Assembly (NCBI GenBank): GCA_016787895.1
Contig: JAEUTN010000005.1
Span: 150,811 to 214,810, forward strand
DNA length: 64,000 nt
Reading direction: 5' to 3'
Source of the DNA: Bacteroidia bacterium
GTDB taxonomy: Bacteria; Bacteroidota; Bacteroidia; B-17B0; Aurantibacillaceae
The position numbers were made by a program, and so were the translations under genes. Under the pieces are notes generated by a model. That model worked only from the letters and a program-made list of their open reading frames with translations. It had not been told where the DNA came from and searched no databases. Shown here piece after piece: positions 1-8,824 of the stretch; position 1 is the stretch's first letter; each line of letters opens with the position of its first letter.

Positions 1-370
1 CAAAGTGAAACGTAATGCCGTAATTGGCGAACACTTTGGTGAACATGCGATAGCTTCCTCCATACAGGTCGTCTCCGGTAACCACTTCATCTCCCGGCCG
101 CAGCAGTTTAATAACCGCGTCAATAGCTCCCATGCCACTACTGAAACACAAGGCGAATTTGCCATTTTCGAGTGCTGCTATGTTTTTTTGAAGGGCTTCA
201 CGGGTTGGGTTTTTACCCCTGGCGTACGCGTAGCCTTTGTGTTTACCAGGATACTCCTGAACAAAAGTGCTGGTTTGGAAGATAGGGGTCATGATGGCGC
301 CAGTGGTTGGATCGGGTTCGGCGCCCGCGTGTATGGCTTTGGTTCCGAATTTGTATGATGTGTTATCCAT
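1..370 (-). CDS. Cystathionine gamma-synthase-like PLP enzyme (C-terminus beyond window edge)
   Basis: This is the first 123 codons of a Cys/Met-metabolism PLP-dependent enzyme (fold type I; cystathionine gamma-synthase/lyase family), acting in transsulfuration in the cytosol. The translated start reads MDNTSYKFGTKAIHAG. It then carries the family pattern YAYARGKNPTREALQ around residues 47-61 and FSSGMGAID shortly after. The PLP-binding lysine lies past the window edge. The ATG at 370 overlaps the end of the upstream yfhO-like gene by 8 bases, so the two are probably translationally coupled. Synthase, gamma-lyase and O-acetylhomoserine sulfhydrylase cannot be told apart from this part. Confidence 0.9.
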   Translation of the reverse strand, partial: MDNTSYKFGTKAIHAGAEPDPTTGAIMTPIFQTSTFVQEYPGKHKGYAYARGKNPTREALQKNIAALENGKFALCFSSGMGAIDAVIKLLRPGDEVVTGDDLYGGSYRMFTKVFANYGITFHF

Positions 371-2831
371 GTGTGCTCGCTTTTAATTGTTTTTTTCTGT
401 TGAAGAAATACAGTCCACCACCAAGCGCAAGGCCCAGTGCAAAAAGGATCCAGCCTTTGCCATAAAAACGCAGGTGATAAACCAATTCGATGCTGTGTTC
501 ACCTGCCGGTATAACAAGTCCGGTCATACCACAACTCACCAATAGTTTTTCCGTTTCTTTTCCGTCGATATACGCTTTCCACCCTTTATCATAAGGGAAA
601 CTGAAATAGGCAAGTTTTTCTTTGCTGAGTTTTATTTTTCCTTCAATGCGGTCCTGTTCAAACACCGACAATTGCAGGGATTCCTGTTTTAAGTCCTGAA
701 TTTTATTGGGAAGGTAATCCCAGGTAAAGGTTCTGAAATCAATACTATCATTCAGTCCTATTCTTTTTAAAGTGCCGGTTTTCTGTAAATCCTCATCTTC
801 AATTATCACGGCTTTGTAACTCATCAGGTCTTTTTGTGTTGGAGAAAGCCGGTCGAACTCACTACGGGGCATAAAGGCCTCATAGGTATAACCGATGGGC
901 AGTTCAAACTTGTGTTTTAACACTACTACGTCACCAAATTTTGCAACCGAATCGTGAGTGTTTTTCCAAAGGGGATTGATGGATGCGTTTTTTGTCAAAA
1001 CATATTTCACATGATTGAGAGGTTCCAGGAAGGGGCGGTTTCTGAGTCCGTCGACCCAACGGCTGGCATACTCGCTGTATTTATCAATTACATCATACCC
1101 CCTCATGTATTTCACAAAATTGATCTGAGCAAAGGAGTTGTAACTGCTGGTGCCATAATAGTCCTGCACTTTGTGGTCGTTTAAACTGCCATGCATGGCT
1201 CCACCTGAAAAGTACATTTTGTCCACTCTGAAGAATCCTTTTTCCCGCGATTTCATGTATTTCACGGCCTCCATGGAATAATCGTTGTAACCTGTTTTTT
1301 CTTTGAGTTCGCGACCGCTAACAATGTCCCTTTTGCTTACAGAAATAGACGAGAGGTAAATTAATTCAATGCCCACCAGTACCAATAAGAGCGTTTTTAC
1401 CAGCACCTGATTTTTGGATTTAACCAGAAAATAAATAACAAGTGCATAAAACAGTAAAAAGCTGCGTACAAAAAAGGTGATGGTTTCATCCCTTATCAGT
1501 TCTTTAACCATCGCCTGTGAGCCGGGGTAGGTGATTGGCGATTTGTAATGGATAGAAGTCAGCAATAACCAAAACCCGAGTGTACCAATCAAGGCAATCA
1601 GGTTGACCTTTTTAGATTTTAAAATGAGGTCGAGGGCCTGAACCGAGAAGAGAATGAGCACCAGGGCCAGGAAAAAGGAATAGATCCTGTAATAATCTCC
1701 TGAAAATAACCAGAAAGCGTACCTGAAATAAGGGAAAAGAGTAGGGATGAGCCACAGCACAAAAAGCCCTATGTAAACGCGTCTTTTGCTTTTTTCCAGT
1801 TGCGTAAACACCTGGGTGAACAACATCAAACTAATGAGCCCGCAATAACCGAGTGGCGACTCCAGGTAATTTTGGAATCCGCTAAAGCTGTTGCCACTGC
1901 CAAGAATGTCGCTGCTGAACATACGCATAACAGAGGAGCCAAATTCATATTTGCTCACCAAAGCAAATTTGGGTGAGGAAGAAAGCAGGGCAAAATAGGA
2001 ATCGGTACCGCTTCCGCGGGGCGACTCCAGAACCTGGAAAATATTTTCGAGTAAGAAGGGTCCGGATAACAAAACGCCGATAATGCCTGCCAGTACCAAT
2101 TGAGTCAGCAGGTTGAGAAACCGGCCGCCATTGAATTTCTGATCCTGAAGAAAGCGGAAGAGAGAATAAAATAGGATAAATAAACCAAAAGGGAAAAGGT
2201 TCACGGGAAAAGAAATTCCCGTGATAAATACAGCCAGTATAAAAATACCCCATTGTTTTTTCTGGTAAATTTTCTCAAAACCCAGTAACAATAAAGCCAG
2301 GTTGAAAGCTTCAAAGGTGAACAGGTACCAGCAGGCTCCAATAATCATAAAACCCGAGAAGGAAAACAACAGCGCCCCCAAAGTGGCAGAATAGTTGGAT
2401 ACCTTAAGCGATTTTAGAAAGAAATAAAACACCGAACCGCCCAGTATGATTTTAAAAACCTCAACGTAGATAAAGATTTTAGGCATACTTTCAGGGCCTG
2501 CAAGTATGGCGGGCAATTGAAAGGGGTCTCTTAAAAAACCGGCCATGATGGATTGTCCCATGCCTTCGGCGAATGACCAGGTGGGCATGCCGTGTTCTTT
2601 GAAATAGCTGGCCAGATGCCTGAAATAAGGATAAACACCATTCAGGGTATCACTGCCAATATCTTTGTAAAGGAATACGTTTTTGAAGAGAAGAAAATCC
2701 TGAAACACAAAAAAGGCAACGGCCATTAAAAGTGTAAGAGTAAACAGGTAAGCTCTGTTGCCAAGATTCTCAAAGAAATCGGGTCCTGAATTCGCCGGCA
2801 GAGGAGCGGGCTTTTGTTTTGTTTGATTCAT
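363..2831 (-). CDS. YfhO family integral membrane protein
   Basis: An 822-residue polytopic membrane protein of the YfhO family (glycosyltransferase-C-like architecture; in Firmicutes linked to lipoteichoic-acid glycosylation, role in Bacteroidota unclear). About a dozen hydrophobic segments fill residues 30-530. They are followed by a soluble region that ends in the family's hallmark FPYDKGWKAYIDGKE near residue 755 and a last membrane helix before a basic tail. The first loop after helix 1 contains DIGSDTLNGVYPYF, like the acidic first loop of GT-C enzymes. It is the fourth gene of a minus-strand run with prfA, LOG, lpxL-like and the PLP enzyme, and it overlaps the last by 8 bases. Confidence 0.88.
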   Translation of the reverse strand: MNQTKQKPAPLPANSGPDFFENLGNRAYLFTLTLLMAVAFFVFQDFLLFKNVFLYKDIGSDTLNGVYPYFRHLASYFKEHGMPTWSFAEGMGQSIMAGFLRDPFQLPAILAGPESMPKIFIYVEVFKIILGGSVFYFFLKSLKVSNYSATLGALLFSFSGFMIIGACWYLFTFEAFNLALLLLGFEKIYQKKQWGIFILAVFITGISFPVNLFPFGLFILFYSLFRFLQDQKFNGGRFLNLLTQLVLAGIIGVLLSGPFLLENIFQVLESPRGSGTDSYFALLSSSPKFALVSKYEFGSSVMRMFSSDILGSGNSFSGFQNYLESPLGYCGLISLMLFTQVFTQLEKSKRRVYIGLFVLWLIPTLFPYFRYAFWLFSGDYYRIYSFFLALVLILFSVQALDLILKSKKVNLIALIGTLGFWLLLTSIHYKSPITYPGSQAMVKELIRDETITFFVRSFLLFYALVIYFLVKSKNQVLVKTLLLVLVGIELIYLSSISVSKRDIVSGRELKEKTGYNDYSMEAVKYMKSREKGFFRVDKMYFSGGAMHGSLNDHKVQDYYGTSSYNSFAQINFVKYMRGYDVIDKYSEYASRWVDGLRNRPFLEPLNHVKYVLTKNASINPLWKNTHDSVAKFGDVVVLKHKFELPIGYTYEAFMPRSEFDRLSPTQKDLMSYKAVIIEDEDLQKTGTLKRIGLNDSIDFRTFTWDYLPNKIQDLKQESLQLSVFEQDRIEGKIKLSKEKLAYFSFPYDKGWKAYIDGKETEKLLVSCGMTGLVIPAGEHSIELVYHLRFYGKGWILFALGLALGGGLYFFNRKKQLKASTHG

Positions 2832-2910
2832 AAAAATTTCTCCGGTAAAAATGGGAATTTTTTGTGGGCTTTGCTTATGGTCCTGAGGAAATGCGCCAGA
2901 TTCTTTTAGA

Positions 2911-3783
2911 TCAGGCCGGTTTCTTGTGTTTCCAGCGCCTGTGGCTCCAAAGCCAGTTAAAAGGTTGTTCCCGAAGGTCTTTTTCCAGCTCGTTCACGTA
3001 CAATTGGGTAATTTCTCCCGCTTGCGTGGTGTTGGGGTGTTCAGTCAGCACCTTTACCCTCATTTCATAATAACCCCGTTTGATTTTTTTCACTCCAAGA
3101 TACAGCACCGGAAAGTCAAATTTTTTGGCAATTTTTTCAGGACCACAAAAAAATCCGGAATCCTGGTTCATAAATCGGGTCCAGTAAGCACTTTCCGGTG
3201 GAGGCGCCTGGTCAGCAATTAATCCAAGCGTAGTGTCGAGCTGTTGTTCCCTGAGAGTAAGCAATTCTTTGTACACCAAACTCATCGGAATGATGTGCCC
3301 GCCTTTGCGACCGCGAAGCTGAAGCATGAACTCATCGAAACTTTTGTTGCTGAGCGGATGATATACGCCGGTAATTAAGCGTTTGAAATAGAATTGGTGC
3401 GCAATGGCAGCCCATTCCCAGTTACCGCAATGCCCCATAATGCCAACCAGACTTTGATTTTTTTTGAAAAAAGATTCAAAAGTGTGCAAAGCTTCCTCAT
3501 TAAAATGGCAACGATTTTTGAAACTCTTGTCAGAGATGGTCATTAATTTAATGGTTTCAAAAATTACATCCACAAAATGAATGTAAAATTGCCGGCTGAT
3601 CTTACGAATTTCGGAATCAGAACGATCGGGAAAAGATTTTCTCAGGTTGTCAAATACCACCTGTTTTCTGTAACCAATTAAGTAATAAAGTATAAAAGAA
3701 AATACATTACTGATGGGGTACAAAATAAAAAAAGGAACAAGTGATACCAGGTAAAAGAAGGGAACAACAAATATTTTAAACAT
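2911..3783 (-). CDS. Lysophospholipid/lipid A acyltransferase (LpxL/HtrB family)
   Basis: About 290 residues. It matches the lipid A biosynthesis lauroyl/myristoyl acyltransferase family, which adds a secondary acyl chain to lipid A at the inner membrane. An N-terminal membrane helix (residues about 5-35) precedes the catalytic HX4E motif in GHCGNWEWAA, and NWLWSHRRWKHKKP at the C-terminus is typical of the family. I chose the ATG at 3783. A TTG at 3795 would abut the LOG stop codon and add only four residues (MVYW). It lies directly downstream of the LOG gene in the prfA operon. Confidence 0.9.
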   Translation of the reverse strand: MFKIFVVPFFYLVSLVPFFILYPISNVFSFILYYLIGYRKQVVFDNLRKSFPDRSDSEIRKISRQFYIHFVDVIFETIKLMTISDKSFKNRCHFNEEALHTFESFFKKNQSLVGIMGHCGNWEWAAIAHQFYFKRLITGVYHPLSNKSFDEFMLQLRGRKGGHIIPMSLVYKELLTLREQQLDTTLGLIADQAPPPESAYWTRFMNQDSGFFCGPEKIAKKFDFPVLYLGVKKIKRGYYEMRVKVLTEHPNTTQAGEITQLYVNELEKDLREQPFNWLWSHRRWKHKKPA

Positions 3784-3795
3784 CCAGTAGACCAA

Positions 3796-4509
3796 TCAGA
3801 AATTTGGTTTTAGCAGGTATTTGCTGTAAAAATCAACAATGTATTTTACTGCTTCATCGGCTGTGTCAACCAGTTTGAAAAGTTCGAGGTCAGGCGCGTT
3901 GATGTTTTTTTCCTTTTGAAGCATGGTGCCGGTCAACCAATCAATAAGGCCTGTCCAGTATTCTTTACCCACCAGCACAACCGGGAATTGCGCGATTTTA
4001 TTGGTTTGCACAAGTGTGAGGGATTCAAACAATTCATCCATGGTGCCAAATCCACCCGGCATACCAATAAAACCCTGAGAATATCTCAAAAAAATGGTTT
4101 TACGCACAAAAAAGTAATCAAATTGTATGTTTTTGTCCTTATCGATATAGTCATTATGAGTTTGTTCGAAAGGCAAGGCGATGTTTAAACCTACCGATTT
4201 GCCTCCGCCCCTCTGAGCTCCTTTGTTGGCAGCTTCCATAATTCCGGGTCCTCCGCCGGTAATGATGCCATAACCTTCTTTCACCAGTTTAAAGGCAATT
4301 TCCTCCGCTATTTTATAGTAGGTGTTGTCAGGTTTGGTTCTGGCACTGCCGAAAATTGAAACGCAGGGCCCGATTTTGGACATTTTTTCAAACCCTTCTA
4401 CAAACTCGCTCATGATCTTAAAGATCTGCCAGCTGTTTTGCGCTTTGATGTCGCTCCAGTCCTTCGCGGCAAAAGCGTCCCGTATTTTATCTTCTTCTTT
4501 GGAAGTCAT
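3796..4509 (-). CDS. LOG family protein (TIGR00730 Rossmann fold)
   Basis: A 237-residue cytosolic protein of the LOG family, whose characterised members hydrolyse nucleoside 5'-monophosphates (cytokinin riboside 5'-monophosphate phosphoribohydrolase). The two family signatures are clear: GGGPGIMEAANKGA around residue 85 and MPGGFGTMDELFE around residue 150. Other members are nucleotide-specific hydrolases (PpnN type), so the true substrate is unknown. It begins 10 bases after the prfA stop and ends just before the acyltransferase, so it is a middle gene of a polycistronic run. Confidence 0.92.
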   Translation of the reverse strand: MTSKEEDKIRDAFAAKDWSDIKAQNSWQIFKIMSEFVEGFEKMSKIGPCVSIFGSARTKPDNTYYKIAEEIAFKLVKEGYGIITGGGPGIMEAANKGAQRGGGKSVGLNIALPFEQTHNDYIDKDKNIQFDYFFVRKTIFLRYSQGFIGMPGGFGTMDELFESLTLVQTNKIAQFPVVLVGKEYWTGLIDWLTGTMLQKEKNINAPDLELFKLVDTADEAVKYIVDFYSKYLLKPNF

Positions 4510-4519
4510 GTGTTGTGTA

Positions 4520-5593
4520 TTAAATTCCGCCTTCTTTCAAACGCTCTGCGTTCTCGGCGAATTGCAATTTGTCAATCATTTCCTGTATGTCTCCGTTCAC
4601 AAAATTGTCGAGGTCGTATAAGGTCAGGTTGATGCGGTGATCAGTTATCCGGTTTTGCGGGTAATTATAGGTTCTGATTTTTGCGCTTCGGTCTCCGGTA
4701 CTTACCATGGTTTTACGGCGTTTACTCACCGCTTCCAGTCGTTTTTGGTATTCGATATCGTATAATTTGGAGCGGAGCATGTGCATGGCTTTTTCGCGGT
4801 TACCCAATTGGTTCCTTTCGGTTTGACAAGTTACCACAATTCCGCTGGGTTTGTGAGTCAGTATCACCTTTGACTCCACTTTGTTTACATTTTGTCCTCC
4901 CGCGCCTCCGCTTCGGGCGGTGGCCAATTCAATATCCGAATCTTTTACCTCAACATCCAGGTCCTCGGCTTCAGGAAGTACCACTACCGATGCGGCTGAA
5001 GTATGCACCCTACCCTGGGTTTCGGTGGCCGGTACACGCTGCACGCGATGCACACCGCTCTCAAATTTCAGAATGCCATAAGCTCCTGGGCCAGTTACAT
5101 TAAACACAATCTCTTTGTAACCGCCCATGGTGCCGGGATTAGAATCCACCACTTCAATTTTAAAGTTCTTTTTTTCGCAGTAGCGGGAATACATCTCAAA
5201 AAGGTTGCCGGCAAAAATCGAAGCCTCATCACCACCCGTACCTGCACGCAACTCCATCACACAGTTTTTTTCATCTTCAGGATCCTTGGGCACCAGCATC
5301 ATCCTGATTTCTTCTTCCAGCTGCAGTTCCCTGGCCCTGTTTTCTTCCAGCTCGGCCTTGGCCATGTCCAGAAAATCCTTGTCTTTTTCATGGGCCAGCA
5401 CTTCTTTGGCACTCTCAATATTAGCCAATACTTTTTTATAAGTATTCAGGTGTTCAACCACATAGCTCAATTCTTTGTATTCAATGTTCAGTTTTTTGAA
5501 CAGTTTCATATCCGCTATTACTTTAGGATCTGAAAGTTTTGCTTCCACATCTTCGTAACGGCGTTTTATCTCTTCCAGTTTCTCGAGCATCAT
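4520..5593 (-). CDS. prfA: Peptide chain release factor 1
   Basis: Class I release factor recognising UAA/UAG. The [14 protein letters not shown] segment contains the catalytic GGQ that triggers peptidyl-tRNA hydrolysis, and the PXT-type discriminator loop is in the [18 protein letters not shown] region. From the ATG at 5593 the protein is 357 residues, the usual RF1 length, beginning [20 protein letters not shown]. An in-frame ATG 13 codons upstream would give an atypical leader. It heads the minus-strand run of LOG, acyltransferase and YfhO genes. Confidence 0.97.
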   Translation of the reverse strand: MMLEKLEEIKRRYEDVEAKLSDPKVIADMKLFKKLNIEYKELSYVVEHLNTYKKVLANIESAKEVLAHEKDKDFLDMAKAELEENRARELQLEEEIRMMLVPKDPEDEKNCVMELRAGTGGDEASIFAGNLFEMYSRYCEKKNFKIEVVDSNPGTMGGYKEIVFNVTGPGAYGILKFESGVHRVQRVPATETQGRVHTSAASVVVLPEAEDLDVEVKDSDIELATARSGGAGGQNVNKVESKVILTHKPSGIVVTCQTERNQLGNREKAMHMLRSKLYDIEYQKRLEAVSKRRKTMVSTGDRSAKIRTYNYPQNRITDHRINLTLYDLDNFVNGDIQEMIDKLQFAENAERLKEGGI

Positions 5594-5609
5594 TTTTTTT
5601 AAAGACCGG

Positions 5610-5617
5610 TAAAGGTA
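5610..5617 (-). promoter_or_regulatory. Candidate -7 element for the prfA operon
   Basis: TACCTTTA on the minus strand differs from the Bacteroidota -7 consensus TAnnTTTG only in its last base. It lies 16 bases before the prfA ATG, giving an expected leader of about 12 bases. No clear -33 TTTG is visible. Confidence 0.35.
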
Positions 5618-5746
5618 AGAAATTAGCGCCAACCCATTACCTCAATTAGGGAATTAGCCTCTCATACTTATAAAAAACTTGTTAAAGGAACAGCAAAACA
5701 TTTATCGGGGGATTTAAAATTCTGATGAATTATTCGGGTTCCTGAA

Positions 5747-5754
5747 TACATTTG
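5747..5754 (+). promoter_or_regulatory. TAnnTTTG promoter element upstream of M1 peptidase
   Basis: TACATTTG matches the Bacteroidota sigma-ABfr -7 consensus TAnnTTTG exactly. It ends 25 bases before the ATG of the M1 peptidase, predicting a leader of roughly 22 bases. Confidence 0.5.
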
Positions 5755-5779
5755 CAGAGAGTAAAGAAAATAAGGGTGT

Positions 5780-7420
5780 ATGTTTTATCCATTCTATCGT
5801 AAATTCATTGGTTTGTTACTGATGCTGGTTTTTACCGGGGGTTTGTATTCTCAAAAACTCCGCTATACACATGCCGATTCGTTAAGGGGTGGCATCGGGA
5901 AATCAAGAATCTGGTGGGACCTTAAACACTACGATCTTCATGTGGCCTTTAATTATGCCGACAGCAGTATTTCCGGTAAAAATTCCATCCGATACAAAGT
6001 GCTTGAGGCGGACCAGATTATGCAAATCGATTTGATGGAACCCATGCGGCTCGATTCGGTTGTTCAGGATGGAAAAACCTGCACCTTCAGCAAAGATGGC
6101 AATGCCTACTTTGTTCAATTGTCCAACGCACAACATAAGGAGGCCATCAAAACCCTGATTACTTATTTTCACGGTAAACCGCACGTGGCTAAACAGCCGC
6201 CCTGGGATGGAGGTTTGATCTGGACCAAAGACGCGAGGCAACGTCCCTGGATTTCCATTGCTTGTCAGGGTATGGCTTCCAGTGTTTGGTTTCCGAGCAA
6301 GGACCACCAATACGATGAAGTAGACAGCTGCAGTTTGCATTTTACAGTGCCTTCCGATTTGGTAGCGGTTTCTAACGGGCGAATGCGTGGAATCGACCAG
6401 ATTTCAAATGGCAAAGCGGTTTACCATTGGGAAGTAAAAAACCCCATCAACAATTACAACATCATTCCATACATAGGGTACTATGCTAATTTTAAGGATA
6501 CCGTTCAGGGTGAAGGCGGCGTTCTTCAACTCGATTATTGGGTGCTTCAGGAAAATGTAGAGCTTGCCAAAAAACAATTTGCGCAGGTAAAACCCATGCT
6601 CCGCTGTTTTGAATATTGGTTTGGTAAATATCCTTTTTACGAAGACGGATATAAACTCGTGGAAGCCCCGTATTTAGGCATGGAACACCAAAGCGCAATT
6701 GCTTATGGCAATAAATTTAAAAATGGGTATCTGGGAACTGACCTTTCCTTAACAGGTTGGGGCTTAAAGTGGGATTTTATTATTGTACACGAATCAGGCC
6801 ACGAATGGTTCGGGAACAACATCACCGTAAAAGATGTGGCGGATAACTGGGTGCACGAAGGTTTTACCGCTTACTCCGAATGTTTATTCACGCAGTATTT
6901 GTTTGGCAAAAAAGCGGCGTCTGATTACGTGATCGGCACCCGAATAGGTGTACAGAATGATGAGCCCATTATTGCCGATTACAATGTGAACCGCGATGGT
7001 TCAAGCGACATGTATTATAAAGCGGCTAACATGTTGCATGGCATCCGGCAGATTGTTAACAACGATAGTTTATGGAGGGTCATGCTTAGGGGACTGAACT
7101 CCGATTTTTGGCATCAAACGGTAAGTTCAAGGCAGGTGGAAGACTACATGATGAAATTTCTTAAACTCGATCTACAAAAGGTGTTCGATCAATACCTGCG
7201 CACCAAACAAATTCCCGTTCTTGAATATAAACTCAAGGAAAACACCTTTAGTTTTAGATGGACCAATTGTGTAAAACACTTCGACATGCCTTTGAAGCTG
7301 GAGTTTGCTGATAGAGATTACTGGATCAATCCTACTGAAAAATGGCAGAAAGTGGAATTAACAAGTGCCGATTTTAAAATTGATCCCGATTTTTTTGTTA
7401 GAACAAAAAAGGTGAACTAA
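5780..7420 (+). CDS. Secreted M1 family metallopeptidase (short form)
   Basis: A 546-residue zinc aminopeptidase-like protein with an N-terminal signal peptide (ends ...FTGGLYSQ). The substrate-binding exopeptidase motif appears as LGMEHQ. The zinc site HESGH is at residues 337-341, with the third ligand E360 in NWVHEG, i.e. the classical HEXXH-x18-E. It stops after the catalytic and thumb domains and lacks the C-terminal HEAT-like domain of full-length M1 enzymes, which is common in Bacteroidota. It is probably periplasmic or surface-exposed. It is monocistronic: divergent from prfA and followed by a regulatory gap. Confidence 0.93.
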   Translation: MFYPFYRKFIGLLLMLVFTGGLYSQKLRYTHADSLRGGIGKSRIWWDLKHYDLHVAFNYADSSISGKNSIRYKVLEADQIMQIDLMEPMRLDSVVQDGKTCTFSKDGNAYFVQLSNAQHKEAIKTLITYFHGKPHVAKQPPWDGGLIWTKDARQRPWISIACQGMASSVWFPSKDHQYDEVDSCSLHFTVPSDLVAVSNGRMRGIDQISNGKAVYHWEVKNPINNYNIIPYIGYYANFKDTVQGEGGVLQLDYWVLQENVELAKKQFAQVKPMLRCFEYWFGKYPFYEDGYKLVEAPYLGMEHQSAIAYGNKFKNGYLGTDLSLTGWGLKWDFIIVHESGHEWFGNNITVKDVADNWVHEGFTAYSECLFTQYLFGKKAASDYVIGTRIGVQNDEPIIADYNVNRDGSSDMYYKAANMLHGIRQIVNNDSLWRVMLRGLNSDFWHQTVSSRQVEDYMMKFLKLDLQKVFDQYLRTKQIPVLEYKLKENTFSFRWTNCVKHFDMPLKLEFADRDYWINPTEKWQKVELTSADFKIDPDFFVRTKKVN

Positions 7421-7513
7421 AATTTGCCGTAATTGTTTGATTGAGGCTGTAAAGCGGATGGGCAGGCAGTTTTCACCTTGCCCTAACAAATCCCCAACAC
7501 AAAGTTGACACAG

Positions 7514-7533
7514 AATACCCCTTTCAGGGTATT
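7514..7533. promoter_or_regulatory. Inverted repeat, candidate operator for the iron-uptake cluster (copy 1)
   Basis: AATACCC, six bases, GGGTATT: a perfect 7-bp inverted repeat ending 49 bases before the DUF4856 start. A related 20-bp site (16 of 20 identical) lies 42 bases upstream of the imelysin gene at 8763-8782. The repetition at matched spacing in the same cluster suggests a regulator site. Confidence 0.5.
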
Positions 7534-7582
7534 GTTTGTAATGATTCTAAATAAGAGTTTTGCTGGCATAAAAATCAAACGT

Positions 7583-8716
7583 ATGACCCTAGCATTCAAA
7601 ACTCTCAGTTTAGCTTCAATAGCCTTATTGTTCAGCCTTAGTTCCTGTAAAAAAGACACCAAAGAACCGGAGCCAAGTCCTGCTCCCAACCCTACACCAT
7701 CTTATACGGTTCCAACTACCTATACTTTCAGCAATGCCGATTTTTCGAGTTCCAGCCAGCGCATAGCCATGTTAGGTGAGATAACAACATACCTCAGAAG
7801 TACACACACCACCACAGCTGCAACTCAGCCCACCCTTAGCGCTCAAAAACTAAAAAACATGTATGCCAATGCTGCCTCCGCATTTAACGATGCAGCGCTT
7901 AATGCAAGCGGTTTGCAGTTAAAAGACAAAACCGGCAATGCCTTTTCTTTTATAACAGAACTGGAAGCCGCTTTTGATGAGGCTGAACCGGCTAGTTTAT
8001 TTTCAGCTGCCAACCCTACAACAACCACAGCTTCAAACGGGGTGAAGGGCAAACTGGTGTCGCCTTCGAGGGCCATACTGGTGAATGCCCAGGGCTTTGA
8101 GTACAAGGAACTGGCTGAAAAAGGAATAATGGGTGCGGTGTTTTATTTTCAGGCTATGAGTTTGCTGAACAATATTTCGGGATTTGATAATTCAACAGCG
8201 GTGAATAACATTACCGCTCAGGAGAAAGCATGGGACGAGGCCTTTGGGTATTTCGGTGTACCTGTAAGTTTCCCGACTTCAACTGTAGGGCTAAAAAATT
8301 GGGGCAGTTATTGCAATTCTGTGAATTCTGCCATTGGCTCGAACACCTTAATCATGAATGCCTTTCTGAAAGGCCGTGCGGCCATCAGCAATAAGGACAA
8401 TACGGCGAGAGACGAAGCCAAAGCTGTTGTAGTGGCTACCTGGGAAAAAGTAGCCGCCGCCAAATGTATTTCTTACCTGAAGGGCGCAAAAAATAATTTA
8501 AGCGACGCAGCTACCTTACACCACAACCTTTCTGAAGCCTACGGATTTGTGACCGGATTCAGGTACAACGCGCAAAAAACCATTTCGGATGCTGATATCA
8601 TGACTTTGCTGAATTATTTAGGAACTAACCTGTACCAGTTAAATTCTGCGAATCTCGATTTGGCGATTTCCAAACTGGAAACTGTATTTGCATTGAACGC
8701 GGCGCTTATTCCTTAG
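7583..8716 (+). CDS. DUF4856 domain lipoprotein
   Basis: A 377-residue lipoprotein. The ATG at 7583 gives a signal peptide ending in the lipobox LFSLSSC. TYTFSNADFSSSSQRIAML after the proline-rich linker is the start of the DUF4856 domain, found in Bacteroidota next to imelysins and TonB receptors. The function is not established. An in-frame upstream ATG at 7505 is discarded because it would bury the signal peptide and overlap the inverted repeat. It leads a four-gene plus-strand cluster, so a role in surface iron or haem acquisition is an inference from context. Confidence 0.88.
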   Translation: MTLAFKTLSLASIALLFSLSSCKKDTKEPEPSPAPNPTPSYTVPTTYTFSNADFSSSSQRIAMLGEITTYLRSTHTTTAATQPTLSAQKLKNMYANAASAFNDAALNASGLQLKDKTGNAFSFITELEAAFDEAEPASLFSAANPTTTTASNGVKGKLVSPSRAILVNAQGFEYKELAEKGIMGAVFYFQAMSLLNNISGFDNSTAVNNITAQEKAWDEAFGYFGVPVSFPTSTVGLKNWGSYCNSVNSAIGSNTLIMNAFLKGRAAISNKDNTARDEAKAVVVATWEKVAAAKCISYLKGAKNNLSDAATLHHNLSEAYGFVTGFRYNAQKTISDADIMTLLNYLGTNLYQLNSANLDLAISKLETVFALNAALIP

Positions 8717-8762
8717 TGAAAAGCGCTGCAACCTAGAAATACAGGAGGTATTCCGGTTTTGG

Positions 8763-8782
8763 CATACCTCATTTAGGGTATT
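8763..8782. promoter_or_regulatory. Candidate operator upstream of imelysin gene (copy 2)
   Basis: CATACCT-CATTTA-GGGTATT aligns without gaps to the perfect inverted repeat at 7514-7533 (16 of 20 identical). The left half also pairs with GAGGTAT at 8745-8751, so an alternative 7-bp stem with a 12-base loop exists at 8745-8770. Confidence 0.45.
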
Positions 8783-8824
8783 TAAAGTTGGGTCTGTATT
8801 TAGGATATTCGCGAACGGATTCAG

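Noticed and set aside
5..358. Plus-strand open frame of 117 codons at the left edge
   Set aside because: The opposite strand encodes a clear cystathionine gamma-synthase-like N-terminus over the same bases.
8702..8726. GCGCTT/AAGCGC inverted repeat overlapping the DUF4856 stop codon, considered as a terminator
   Set aside because: Short stem, 13-base loop and no T tract; the next gene belongs to the same cluster.
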